From the NCBI GenBank assembly GCA_963666895.2, contig CAXXNS010000012.1, forward strand, positions 1 to 64,000: a DNA stretch of 64,000 nucleotides. The letters are read 5' to 3'. Below the pieces are notes generated by a model. It ran no database searches and had not been told where the DNA came from. It was given only the letters and a program-made list of their open reading frames with translations. Every line of letters starts with the position of its first letter. The stretch's first letter is position 1. The DNA comes from G963666895 sp963666895 (GTDB lineage: Bacteria > Desulfobacterota > Desulfovibrionia > Desulfovibrionales > Desulfovibrionaceae). This document shows positions 1 to 7,971 of the stretch, piece by piece. Both the position numbers and the translations under genes were made by a program.

Positions 1-697
1 CGTCCGACGCGCCGTCCATGCGCTTGAGGAGCTTGCTGCCCGCCTTGACGTTGCCCACGTGGGCTAGGGCGTCCACCACCATGGACCGGACCAGATCCGA
101 AACGTGGTCCAGGCTGTCCACCAGGACGTCCGCGCAGCCCGCGTCGCCCACCTTGGCCAGGGCCTCCACCGTGGCGTACTGGACCCACTCCTCGTCGTTC
201 ATGGCCTTACCCAGACACTGGGACGCTTCGGGCCGGGCCAGGTCACCCAGGCTCACGGCCGCCTGGTAGCGGACGTTGACCTCGGAGTCCTTGAGCAGGG
301 CGTCGCACAGCGGCTTGACAACCAGGGGGTTGCCGCTGGAGCCCAGGATGTCGGCGGCGAAGATGCGGATGTCGGCGTCGTCGCCGGACAGCAGGTCGAT
401 GATGCTCTGCAGGTCCTGGACCCCCACCTGGCGCAGGATGTCCATGGACAGGTTGCGCACCGGGGCCTCGTCGGAATGCAGCAGGGGAATCACGGCGTGC
501 ACGGTCTCCACTCCGCCGATGCGGCGCAGGGCCCGGTCGGCGGCTTCCTGGACGCCGAGGTTGTGGCTGCGGAGCAGGTCGGCCAGGTGGGGCACGGCCT
601 CCACGCAGCCGCTCTCCCCGGCCTCGTAGGCCGCCTCGCGCAAAATTTCGTTGTCGTCGCCCGCAAGCCGTTGCAGGATGCTTTCGCTGTCAGCCAT
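1..697 (-). CDS. HEAT-repeat protein, C-terminus beyond window
   Basis: The frame is open from an ATG at 697 to the window edge, so only the first 232 or so residues are present. The protein is built from tandem alpha-helical repeats of about 31 residues in which VRxxAAxxLG-like segments recur (for example VNVRYQAAVSLGDL), the signature of HEAT/PBS-lyase repeats, a protein-protein interaction scaffold. There is no signal peptide, so it is probably cytoplasmic. A GGAGGA ribosome site lies 4 bases before the start. It begins 19 bases after cheB ends and is probably co-transcribed with it, which suggests a role in chemotaxis or motility signalling; that role is inferred from position only. Confidence 0.8.
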   Translation of the reverse strand, partial: MADSESILQRLAGDDNEILREAAYEAGESGCVEAVPHLADLLRSHNLGVQEAADRALRRIGGVETVHAVIPLLHSDEAPVRNLSMDILRQVGVQDLQSIIDLLSGDDADIRIFAADILGSSGNPLVVKPLCDALLKDSEVNVRYQAAVSLGDLARPEASQCLGKAMNDEEWVQYATVEALAKVGDAGCADVLVDSLDHVSDLVRSMVVDALAHVGNVKAGSKLLKRMDGASD

Positions 698-716
698 GCG
701 TCCTCCGGCCAAGAGG

Positions 717-1772
717 TTACTGGTACAGGTTCTCGAGAATGCGTTGGGCCATGTCGTCGATGTCGACAACCTCGTCTGACAGCCCGGCGTCCACGATGGC
801 CTTGGGCATGCCGTAGACCACGCAGGTGGCGTCGGACTGGGCCAGGGCGCGGCCGCCCTTGGCCTTGAGCTCGCTCACCCCGTCACGGCCGTCGTTGCCC
901 ATGCCGGTCAGGATCACGCCCAGGCCCCGTTTGCCCACGGCCTTGGCCACCGAGGACATGAGAACGTTGGCCGAGGGCTTGTACAGGGCCTCGGCCGGTT
1001 CGTCGGTTATTTTCAGTTCGATGTGCGTCACCTTCTGCTCCAGGCGCAGGTGCCGCCCGCCCGGGGCCACGAACACGTGGCCGGGCTTGAGCCAGTCCCC
1101 ATTCTCGGCCTCCTTGACCGTCAGGGCGGAAATGCCGTCCAGCCGCTTGGCGAAGGGGCCGGTAAACGCGGCCGGCATGTGCTGGGCGATGACCATCCCG
1201 GCCGGAAAATCTCCGGGCAGGGCCGACAAGATTTTCTGCACGGCCGGGGGCCCGCCCGTGGACACGCCCACGGCCACCACGTCGCGGGCCGGAATGCCCC
1301 TGCCCTTGGCCGCCGGGGCAACGGCCTCCACCGGCGGGGCCTCGACCTTGGCCCGGGCCGGACGAACCGCGCGCATCTTGCGCCCGGCCACGCTCTTGAC
1401 CTTGTTGATGAGGTCGTCCTCGATCTTGATGATGTCCAGGGACACCCGGGAAAGCTGCTTGGGGATGAAGTCCGCCGCGCCCAGTTCCATGGCCTTGAGG
1501 GTGTCCTCGGCGCCCTCGGTGGTCAGGGAGGAGACCATGAGCACGGGCCGGGGCATCTCCATCATGACGTGCCGCAGGGCGGTCAGCCCGTCCATGCGCG
1601 GCATCTCGATGTCCATGGTCACCACATCGGGATCGTACCTGCGGATCAGGTCCAACCCTTCCTGGCCGTCCCTGGCCGAAGCCACAACCTGGATCTCGGG
1701 ATCCTTGTCCAACATCGAACTGATGGCCTTGCGCATGAAGGCCGAATCATCGACAACGACAACCTTGATCAC
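717..1772 (-). CDS. cheB: Chemotaxis protein-glutamate methylesterase/deamidase CheB
   Basis: CheB removes methyl groups from chemoreceptor glutamates and so resets adaptation. The 351-residue protein has the standard two-domain layout. The N-terminal receiver domain carries the acidic pair D8/D9 and phospho-acceptor D54 (VVTMDIEM). After a linker of about 45 residues comes the C-terminal methylesterase domain with the catalytic serine in GVSTGGP, histidine in IAQHMPAAFT and aspartate in GMGNDGRDG. The start is GTG, preceded by GAGAGG. The HEAT-repeat gene follows directly on the same strand. No CheR or other che genes lie in the window. Confidence 0.96.
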   Translation of the reverse strand: MIKVVVVDDSAFMRKAISSMLDKDPEIQVVASARDGQEGLDLIRRYDPDVVTMDIEMPRMDGLTALRHVMMEMPRPVLMVSSLTTEGAEDTLKAMELGAADFIPKQLSRVSLDIIKIEDDLINKVKSVAGRKMRAVRPARAKVEAPPVEAVAPAAKGRGIPARDVVAVGVSTGGPPAVQKILSALPGDFPAGMVIAQHMPAAFTGPFAKRLDGISALTVKEAENGDWLKPGHVFVAPGGRHLRLEQKVTHIELKITDEPAEALYKPSANVLMSSVAKAVGKRGLGVILTGMGNDGRDGVSELKAKGGRALAQSDATCVVYGMPKAIVDAGLSDEVVDIDDMAQRILENLYQ

Positions 1773-2020
1773 GCTGTTTCACCTCTCGAAGGGACCCACC
1801 ACACGCACCCTCCCCAGGCCCGGTGGAAAACACCCATCTACTGATACGTGCTTTCTTTTCCAAACGCAATCTGAACGCCCGGTTAGGCCCGGCCGGATTG
1901 CTTTGGCTTGCCTGGTGGCGACACATCTGCTATTCGCCACAAAGCGTGCCCTGGGGCCGGCAAAGGGAGCCCGGCCTGCACCGAAAAGGGCGGTCCCACA
2001 CATCAACAAGGGAGTGATTC

Positions 2021-2887
2021 ATGTCCAAGATTTCCAGCGCATTGTTGCTTTCGTTGTTGGCATTGTCCCTGTTCCTGGCCGCCTGCGGCTCCGACAAGCC
2101 GGCCGAGGAGGCCGCCGCTCCGGCCGAGCAGGCCGAGCAGGCCGCCGCGCCCGCCGAGGAAGCCGCTCCGGCCCCGGCCGAGGAAGCCGCCCCGGCCGCC
2201 GAGGTGAAAACCTTCATCAACGGCATCGACTTCGGGTTCCCGCCCTTCGGCTTCGTGGACGACCAGGGCAATCCCGCGGGCTTCGACGTGGAGTCCGTGA
2301 ACTGGATCGCCGAGAAGATGGGCTTCGAGGTCAAGCACCAGCCCATGGAATGGGAAGGCATCATCCCGGCCCTGACCTCCGGCAAGATCGACTTCATCGC
2401 CTCGGGCATGTCGGCCACGGCCGAGCGCGCCGAGATCGTCAACTTCACCATCCCCTACTACCAGGTGACCCAGGTCCTGCTGGTCGGTCCGGACAATGCC
2501 ATGACCCTGGAAGAGATGCTGACCACGGGCCAGAAGCTGGGCGCCCAGCGCGGCACCGTGACCTACCAGCTCCTGGAGACCTACCTGGCCGAGGGCAAGT
2601 ACGACTTCGAGCTGGTGCCCTACGACTCCACGGACCTGTCCCTGGAAGACCTGAAGATCGGCCGCATCGTCGGCTCCGGCATGGACTCCTCCATCGCCTA
2701 TGAGATGATGAAGGGCACGGACTACAAGGTCGCCGGCACCTTCGAGGCTCCGCCGGAAGACTACGCCTACGCGGTGCGCAAGGAAGACAAGGAACTGCTC
2801 GAGATGCTCAACAAGGGCCTGGAGCTGCTCATGGCCGATCCCTATTGGGGAGAGCTGAAGGCCAAGTGGGACATCCCCACGGAATAA
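2021..2887 (+). CDS. Amino acid ABC transporter substrate-binding lipoprotein
   Basis: This 288-residue protein is a family 3 solute-binding protein, the ligand-capturing part of a polar amino acid importer. The signal peptide ends in a lipobox (FLAAC), so C22 should be lipidated and anchor the protein to a membrane. A low-complexity Ala/Glu/Pro linker of about 35 residues follows, and then the bilobed binding domain (GIDFGFPPFGF near its start). The start has an AAGGGAGTG ribosome site. It heads an operon with two permeases, an ATPase and an aminotransferase. The exact amino acid cannot be read from the sequence; the aminotransferase suggests uptake for catabolism or interconversion. Confidence 0.92.
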   Translation: MSKISSALLLSLLALSLFLAACGSDKPAEEAAAPAEQAEQAAAPAEEAAPAPAEEAAPAAEVKTFINGIDFGFPPFGFVDDQGNPAGFDVESVNWIAEKMGFEVKHQPMEWEGIIPALTSGKIDFIASGMSATAERAEIVNFTIPYYQVTQVLLVGPDNAMTLEEMLTTGQKLGAQRGTVTYQLLETYLAEGKYDFELVPYDSTDLSLEDLKIGRIVGSGMDSSIAYEMMKGTDYKVAGTFEAPPEDYAYAVRKEDKELLEMLNKGLELLMADPYWGELKAKWDIPTE

Positions 2888-3040
2888 CGGCTCAGGACCC
2901 CTGAATCCCAAGCGTCCGGACGGGCCCGGAAATCCGGGCCCTCCGGGCGTTTTCACTGCAACTGACCGGAGGCCGCCATCCGCCGTCTGGGCTCGGTCGC
3001 CAAGACCCTCCTTCTCATCGCCGGGACCATCCTGCTGGGC

Positions 3041-3727
3041 ATGGCCCTGGACGTACCGTTCTCCCTGTACAACGGCATCTGGTGGACCGCGGCCCTGATC
3101 CTCGGGGCCATGGGCCTGGGCCTGGCCATGGGCGTGCCCCTGGCCGTGTGCCAGGTCTACGGCAACCGATGGGCCCGGAACGCTGTGGCCCTCTACGTCT
3201 GGCTTTTCCGGGGCATTCCGGTGCTGGTCCAACTCTACCTCTTTTATTTCGGCATCCTGGCCTGGCTGGGCGAGCAGCCCCTGCTGGAACACCTGCCCCT
3301 GTCCAACGCCTTCACGGCCGCGGTCATGGTCCTGGGCCTGACCAGCGCGGCCTACCAGTCGCAAATCTTCCGCGGGGCCATCCAGTCCCTGCCCAACGGA
3401 CAGTTCCGCGCCGCCATGGCCCTGGGCATGACCGACAAACAGGCCATCCGGTCCATCGTCCTGCCCCAGGCCCTGCGCCTGTCCATCCCCGGCTGGTCCA
3501 ACGAGTACTCCATCCTGCTCAAGGACTCGGCCCTGGCCTTCGCCATCGGCGTGCTGGAGATCATGTCCCGGACGCGCTCCGTGGCCGCCACCACCCACCG
3601 CCCCCTGCCCCTGGCCCTGTTCGCCGGAGTGCTCTTCTTCGTGCTCACCTACATGGGGGTCCAGGCGCTCAAGACCCTGGAAAGAAAAGTCCGGATCGCG
3701 GGCTACACCCGGGAGGAATCGTCGTGA
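3041..3727 (+). CDS. Amino acid ABC transporter permease
   Basis: Inner-membrane permease of the HisM/HisQ/GlnP family. The EAA-type cytoplasmic loop that docks the ATPase is visible (ALGMTDKQAIRSIVLPQALR), among about five hydrophobic segments. The listed start at 3041 is the first ATG but has no ribosome site. The frame stays open upstream to a stop at 2963, and an excellent GGAGG (2968-2972) sits 5 bases before an ATC codon at 2978. Starting there would add 21 residues, including a hydrophobic stretch. There is no in-frame ATG, GTG or TTG in that extension, so the true start may be a rare ATC codon or the region may hold a base error. The stop overlaps the GTG start of the next gene. Confidence 0.88.
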   Translation: MALDVPFSLYNGIWWTAALILGAMGLGLAMGVPLAVCQVYGNRWARNAVALYVWLFRGIPVLVQLYLFYFGILAWLGEQPLLEHLPLSNAFTAAVMVLGLTSAAYQSQIFRGAIQSLPNGQFRAAMALGMTDKQAIRSIVLPQALRLSIPGWSNEYSILLKDSALAFAIGVLEIMSRTRSVAATTHRPLPLALFAGVLFFVLTYMGVQALKTLERKVRIAGYTREESS

Positions 3728-4488
3728 CCCAAACCGTACCCACCCTCAAGGCCGAGAACATCCACAAGCGTCTCGGCGGAAACAAGGTGCTCAAGGGCGT
3801 GGCCATCTCCGTGCCCAAGGGCGCGGTCAAGGTCATCATCGGCCCCTCGGGCAGCGGCAAGTCCACCTTTCTGCAATGCCTCAACTTCCTGCACATTCCC
3901 GACCACGGCTCCGTGTGGCTGGAGGGCGAGGAGGTCAAGGCCGGCAACCGCAAGGAGCTGTCCTCCTACCGCCAGAAGGTGGGCATGATCTTCCAGGAAT
4001 TCAACCTGTTCGACCACCTGACCGCCCTGGAGAACGTACGCGTGGCCCTGATCAAGGTACGGCGCATGGGCCGGGCCGACGCCACCAAGCGGGCCATGGA
4101 GGAGCTGAGCCGCGTGGGCCTGTCCGACAAGTCGGGTCTCTATCCGGCCCAGCTGTCCGGCGGCCAGAAGCAGCGCGTTTCCATCGCCCGGGCCCTGGCC
4201 ATGGACCCCAAGGTCATGCTCCTGGACGAGCCCACCAGCGCCCTGGACCCTGAGCTCATCGGCGAGGTTCTGGCCGTGATCCGCGACCTGGCCAAGGCGG
4301 GCATGACCATGATCATGGCCACCCACCAGATCAGCTTCTCGGCCACCCTGGCCGACGAGTTTCTGTTCATGGAGCAGGGCGTCATCGTTGAGCAGGGCTC
4401 CCCGGCCGAACTGCTGACCCGGGACGCCGGCACCCGGACCCAGTCCTTCTGTTCCAAGATCAACGAGTTGACCGGAGAGACCGCCTGA
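3724..4488 (+). CDS. Amino acid ABC transporter ATP-binding protein
   Basis: The 254-residue ATPase drives the neighbouring permeases. It carries the Walker A motif GPSGSGKST, a Q-loop in FQEFNLF, the ABC signature LSGGQKQR, Walker B VMLLDEP and a switch histidine in MATHQ. The class is the GlnQ/HisP family of polar amino acid importers. I place the start at a GTG whose TGA-overlapping position (GTGA with the permease stop) and upstream GGGAGG support translational coupling. Its end overlaps the next permease by one base (TGATG). Confidence 0.94.
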   Translation: MTQTVPTLKAENIHKRLGGNKVLKGVAISVPKGAVKVIIGPSGSGKSTFLQCLNFLHIPDHGSVWLEGEEVKAGNRKELSSYRQKVGMIFQEFNLFDHLTALENVRVALIKVRRMGRADATKRAMEELSRVGLSDKSGLYPAQLSGGQKQRVSIARALAMDPKVMLLDEPTSALDPELIGEVLAVIRDLAKAGMTMIMATHQISFSATLADEFLFMEQGVIVEQGSPAELLTRDAGTRTQSFCSKINELTGETA

Positions 4489-5183
4489 TGCCGGACATGT
4501 GGACCTTCTTGGCCGACCAGGTCCTGCCGGGCCTGAGCAAGGGCCTCTGGGTGTCGGTGAAGATCATCGTGCCCTCGTCCCTGCTGGGCGCGCTCATCGG
4601 CATCCTGACCGGCACGGCCCGCGTGTACGGGCCCCGCTGGATCAAGATCCTGGCCAACGGCTACGTGGCCGTGTTCCGGGGCACCCCACTGGTGGTGCAG
4701 CTCTACTTCTGGTACTTCGCCCTGCCCTACCTGGAGGTGGGCGGCTTCCGCATCGTGCTCTCGGCCATGGGCGCCTCCATCGTGGGCTTCGCCCTCTGTT
4801 CCGGGGCCTACCAGTCCGAGTACATCCGGGGCGGCCTGCAATCCATCAAGCAGGGGCAGATCAAGGCCGCGTCCGCCCTGGGCATGAGCCAGTTCCAGGC
4901 CGTGCTGACCGTGGTCATGCCCCAGGCCGTGCGCCGCGCCCTGCCCGGCTGCGGCAACGAGATCATCTACCTCATCAAATATTCGTCCCTGGCCTCCATC
5001 ATCACCCTGCAGGACCTGACCGGCGTGGGCCGGTCCATCGCCAAGGCCACCTGGCGCAACATCGAGGTCTTCGCCGCGGTGGGCGTCTACTACCTGGTGC
5101 TGGTCACCGTGGCCACCCTGCTCCTGAAGTGGCTGGAAACCCGGTTGACCATCCCGGGCTTCGAGAAGAGCGGCGGACGCTAG
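4488..5183 (+). CDS. Amino acid ABC transporter permease
   Basis: This is the second inner-membrane permease of the importer, 231 residues, with the same family features: an N-terminal amphipathic segment, about five membrane spans and the ATPase-docking loop (ALGMSQFQAVLTVVMPQAVR). Together with the permease at 3041 it would form a heterodimeric channel. It begins inside the stop codon of the ATPase gene, so the two are translationally coupled. The aminotransferase follows 47 bases later. Confidence 0.94.
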   Translation: MPDMWTFLADQVLPGLSKGLWVSVKIIVPSSLLGALIGILTGTARVYGPRWIKILANGYVAVFRGTPLVVQLYFWYFALPYLEVGGFRIVLSAMGASIVGFALCSGAYQSEYIRGGLQSIKQGQIKAASALGMSQFQAVLTVVMPQAVRRALPGCGNEIIYLIKYSSLASIITLQDLTGVGRSIAKATWRNIEVFAAVGVYYLVLVTVATLLLKWLETRLTIPGFEKSGGR

Positions 5184-5230
5184 ATTCATTCCCCCCAAAC
5201 CCTTTCCCAGACGAGGACGCGAGAGCATCC

Positions 5231-6403
5231 ATGACCAGCAACGGCCTGACCAGGCGCGTGAAGCGCATCAAGATTTCCGAAACCAAACGTTTGCCCATGC
5301 TGGCCGCCGAGGTGGGCGGCTGCGTGTCCCTGGGCCAGGGCGTGCCCTCCTTCCCCACACCGGAGATGGTGGTGGACCAGGTCTGCGCCGCCCTGCGCGA
5401 CGACCCGGCCACCGGGCGCTACACCCTGCAGCCCGGACGCACCGATTTGCGCGCGGCCGTGGCCGAGCTGCTTGAGCGCGAAAAGAACTACAAGGCCGAC
5501 CCCATGACCGAAGTGGCCGTCACTTGCGGGGCCATGGAGGGGCTGGTCATGGCCATGCTGACCCTGGTCCAGTCCGGGGACGAGGTGGTCATTCCCGAGC
5601 CCTACTACCCCTCCCACGTGGAACAGATCCTCCTGGCCGCCGGCGACCCGGTGCTGGTGCCGCTCAGGCGCGAGGACTGGGGCCTGGACGCCGACGCCCT
5701 GTCCCGGGTGCTGACCGACAAGACCAAGGTCCTGGTCGTGTCCTCGCCGCACAACCCCACGGGCGCGGTCTGGGACGAGGAGGACCTGCGGGCCGTGGCC
5801 GACATCGCCGTGTCCCGCAATTTGTGGGTCATCTGCGACGACACCTACGACAGCCTGACCTATGGCGCAGTGAAGTCCTTCAGCCTGGCCTCCATCCCCG
5901 AGCTGCGCAGGCGGCTCATCCTGGTGGGAAGCTTTTCCAAGCGCTTCGCCCTGACCGGCTGGCGGGTGGGCTACGTGGCCGGACCGGCCACCGTGCTGGA
6001 CGAGATGCTCAAGGTCCACGACGCCACCACCATCTGCGCGCCCGGCCCCTCCCAGGAGGCGGCCCTGGCCGCTTTGAACGGGCCCCAGGACGTATTCGAA
6101 GAGTTCCGGGCCGAGTTGGAGCAGCGCATGGAGCTGGCCTGCGGACGGCTGGACAAGCTGGCCGGCAAAGTGTCCTACGTCCGGCCGCGCGGCGCGTTCT
6201 ACATCATGCTGCGCTACGCGTTCACGGACCAGGACTCCCAGACCGTGGCCGAACGGCTGGTGCGCGAAGCCAGGGTGGTGACCATCCCGGGCGGAGCCTT
6301 CGGCCCGGGCGGACAGGGCCATCTGCGCCTGTCCTTCGGCGCGGACAGGACCGAACTCACCGAGGCCTTTGACCGGTTGGAAGCCTGGATCAATAAACAA
6401 TAA
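5231..6403 (+). CDS. PLP-dependent aminotransferase, class I/II
   Basis: The 390-residue fold-type I aminotransferase has the pyridoxal phosphate Schiff-base lysine at about residue 237 in SFSKRFALTGWR. SSPHNPTGAVW and the conserved RLSF near the C-terminus bind cofactor and substrate carboxylate. It transfers an amino group between an amino acid and a 2-oxoacid in the cytoplasm. Family resemblance is to aspartate, aromatic and branched-chain aminotransferases; the substrate cannot be decided here. Its place as the last gene after an amino acid importer suggests it handles the imported amino acid. A long-armed inverted repeat follows the stop codon. Confidence 0.93.
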   Translation: MTSNGLTRRVKRIKISETKRLPMLAAEVGGCVSLGQGVPSFPTPEMVVDQVCAALRDDPATGRYTLQPGRTDLRAAVAELLEREKNYKADPMTEVAVTCGAMEGLVMAMLTLVQSGDEVVIPEPYYPSHVEQILLAAGDPVLVPLRREDWGLDADALSRVLTDKTKVLVVSSPHNPTGAVWDEEDLRAVADIAVSRNLWVICDDTYDSLTYGAVKSFSLASIPELRRRLILVGSFSKRFALTGWRVGYVAGPATVLDEMLKVHDATTICAPGPSQEAALAALNGPQDVFEEFRAELEQRMELACGRLDKLAGKVSYVRPRGAFYIMLRYAFTDQDSQTVAERLVREARVVTIPGGAFGPGGQGHLRLSFGADRTELTEAFDRLEAWINKQ

Positions 6404-6405
6404 AA

Positions 6406-6464
6406 TTTGGCTCTGGCCTTGCTTCCAGGCACATCACTGTGTCGTCATCTGGTTCAGAGCCAAA
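6406..6464. repeat. Inverted repeat between aminotransferase and AT-rich orphan
   Basis: Ten-base arms (TTTGGCTCTG at 6406-6415 and its complement at 6455-6464) flank a 39-base spacer. The arms are AT-ended, so the element could act as a poor bidirectional transcription terminator for the two convergent genes. It also marks the sharp change from GC-rich to AT-rich DNA. Confidence 0.5.
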
Positions 6465-6465
6465 A

Positions 6466-7059
6466 TCAATTAATTATTGCCGCCTCTAATGTTTTTTTAT
6501 CCTTCTTTCCTTCATCGTTGTAAATAAAAGTCTCAATGGTAATTCTTGAAATATCTTCTTCGCGAATTTTACAAAAAGTATTGCTATCACGATACTGACA
6601 CGGATTATTGTATGCATCGATAATTATATCATGCACATGTTTATTGTAAAAAATTAATTTGGGAATATATATAACAGCTCTACCATTATCACCAAAAAAC
6701 TTTGAAAACGGCCCTAAAATACCAGTGATGACAAGCTCTGTCTTGCTGAATCGTCCAGCCGGCTTGGCGATTACATAATGCTCAAAATTTGATACTGTTT
6801 GAAATTCAGATATATCATGATCATCTTTTATATTCTCAACCAATAGATATGGTCTTGTAATCTTATCTTTGCTGGGAACGGAACTATTTTTGCCCAGGAA
6901 AAATGCGCGATCTATTGCTTCTGAAATAATCCTTGCATTCTTTATATCCGCTAAATATCGTTTTTCCATGTGCATTCTGTAAGCATAGAATATGCGAATG
7001 AGCACAAAAAAAGCAACAGATACAATCAAAAAGTACTTCAATATGCGAATGAATTTCAT
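6466..7059 (-). CDS. Hypothetical membrane-anchored protein (AT-rich orphan)
   Basis: I do not recognise this 197-residue protein. Residues 8-27 or so form one hydrophobic segment (YFLIVSVAFFVLIRIFYAY) after a short basic N-terminus, so it is either a signal anchor or an uncleaved membrane helix with most of the protein outside the cytoplasm. The rest is soluble, rich in Lys, Ile and Asn. The gene and its flanks (about 6404-7300) are strongly AT-rich, in contrast to the GC-rich genes on both sides, and codon choice differs accordingly (AAA, ATA, TTA are common). This points to horizontal acquisition. The ribosome site is weak (GGAAC). No mobility gene is nearby. Confidence 0.7.
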   Translation of the reverse strand: MKFIRILKYFLIVSVAFFVLIRIFYAYRMHMEKRYLADIKNARIISEAIDRAFFLGKNSSVPSKDKITRPYLLVENIKDDHDISEFQTVSNFEHYVIAKPAGRFSKTELVITGILGPFSKFFGDNGRAVIYIPKLIFYNKHVHDIIIDAYNNPCQYRDSNTFCKIREEDISRITIETFIYNDEGKKDKKTLEAAIIN

Positions 7060-7308
7060 TTATGAAACAGTTCCAAAATTTCTGAGAAGAAAGCTAAAGA
7101 GTTGACCAGGTTCTCCCATTCGACCCTGATGCTTCACAAGCCACCAACGCCCAGAGTTTCAACCTCTTTCTCAATAATGCTAGAATACAATCCTAAATAT
7201 CAAGACATGATTAGGATATCAACTACCCATCGGGAAAATCATCTTTACCGGCCCCACAAAAAGTAAGGCCAAGACAAAAAACAAATCTATCGAGGGAATA
7301 TGGACGGC

Positions 7309-7971
7309 CTAGAAATCGAGGCCGATGACGCGGACCGTGGTCGGGCCGTGGACGCCGAAGACCGGGGTCAGCTCGATGTCGCTGGTGCTGGACGGGCCGG
7401 TGATGGTGTGAAAGGCGCTGGGCATGTTCCCGGCCTGCTTGCGTATGATCTCCGGCAGAACCAGGACGGACGGCAGAAGCTTGGACCGCTCCACCAGGGC
7501 CAGGTGCACCGGCGGCAACAGCGAGGCCCCGCGCGGGGTGTCCGTCCCGGCCCGGACCAGCAGGGTGCCGGTCTTGACCAGGGCCGCTTCCACGCCCGTG
7601 ACGCCCAGACCGGCGTCCGCGAAGTCCTGGCAGCCCCCCTGGCCCGCGTACACGATCTCCACGCCCGCATCCCCAAGCATCTGGGCCGCGTCCAAAGGCA
7701 AGCGTTGCCAGAGCGCGGCCTTGCGCACGAAAAATTCCTTGGCCACGTCCAACAGAAACTGCCCGGCCTGGTCCGCGTCCTTGGCCACGTGCAGGTCCAC
7801 GCGCACCCGGGACAACCCCGTGCGGAACAACTCCCAGGCCGCGTCCCCCTCGGGAAGGGATTCGACAACAGGAGCAGCGACCTCGGGCAGGGGCAGAGCC
7901 GGTCCAACCGCCACCCCCTGGCGCAGGGCGTTGAGGATGGTTTGCCTGGAATCAGCCATTTTGGCCTCCAT
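7309..7971 (-). CDS. lutC: LUD-domain lactate utilization protein LutC
   Basis: This 220-residue protein is the stand-alone LUD-domain subunit (LutC/LldG) of the LutABC iron-sulfur complex that oxidises lactate to pyruvate. The family's conserved region near GVTGVEAALVKTGTL and the glycine-rich ending are visible. The start at 7971 overlaps the end of lutB by 20 bases and has GGGGAGG upstream. A second ATG at 7959, also with a GGAGG, would shorten it by four residues. It is the last gene of the lutABC transcript. Confidence 0.92.
   Translation of the reverse strand: MEAKMADSRQTILNALRQGVAVGPALPLPEVAAPVVESLPEGDAAWELFRTGLSRVRVDLHVAKDADQAGQFLLDVAKEFFVRKAALWQRLPLDAAQMLGDAGVEIVYAGQGGCQDFADAGLGVTGVEAALVKTGTLLVRAGTDTPRGASLLPPVHLALVERSKLLPSVLVLPEIIRKQAGNMPSAFHTITGPSSTSDIELTPVFGVHGPTTVRVIGLDF

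Noticed and set aside
826..2703. Long plus-strand reading frame across cheB and the binding protein
   Set aside because: Proline/arginine-rich shadow of GC-rich genes; no ribosome site or domain, and cheB and the binding protein explain the DNA.
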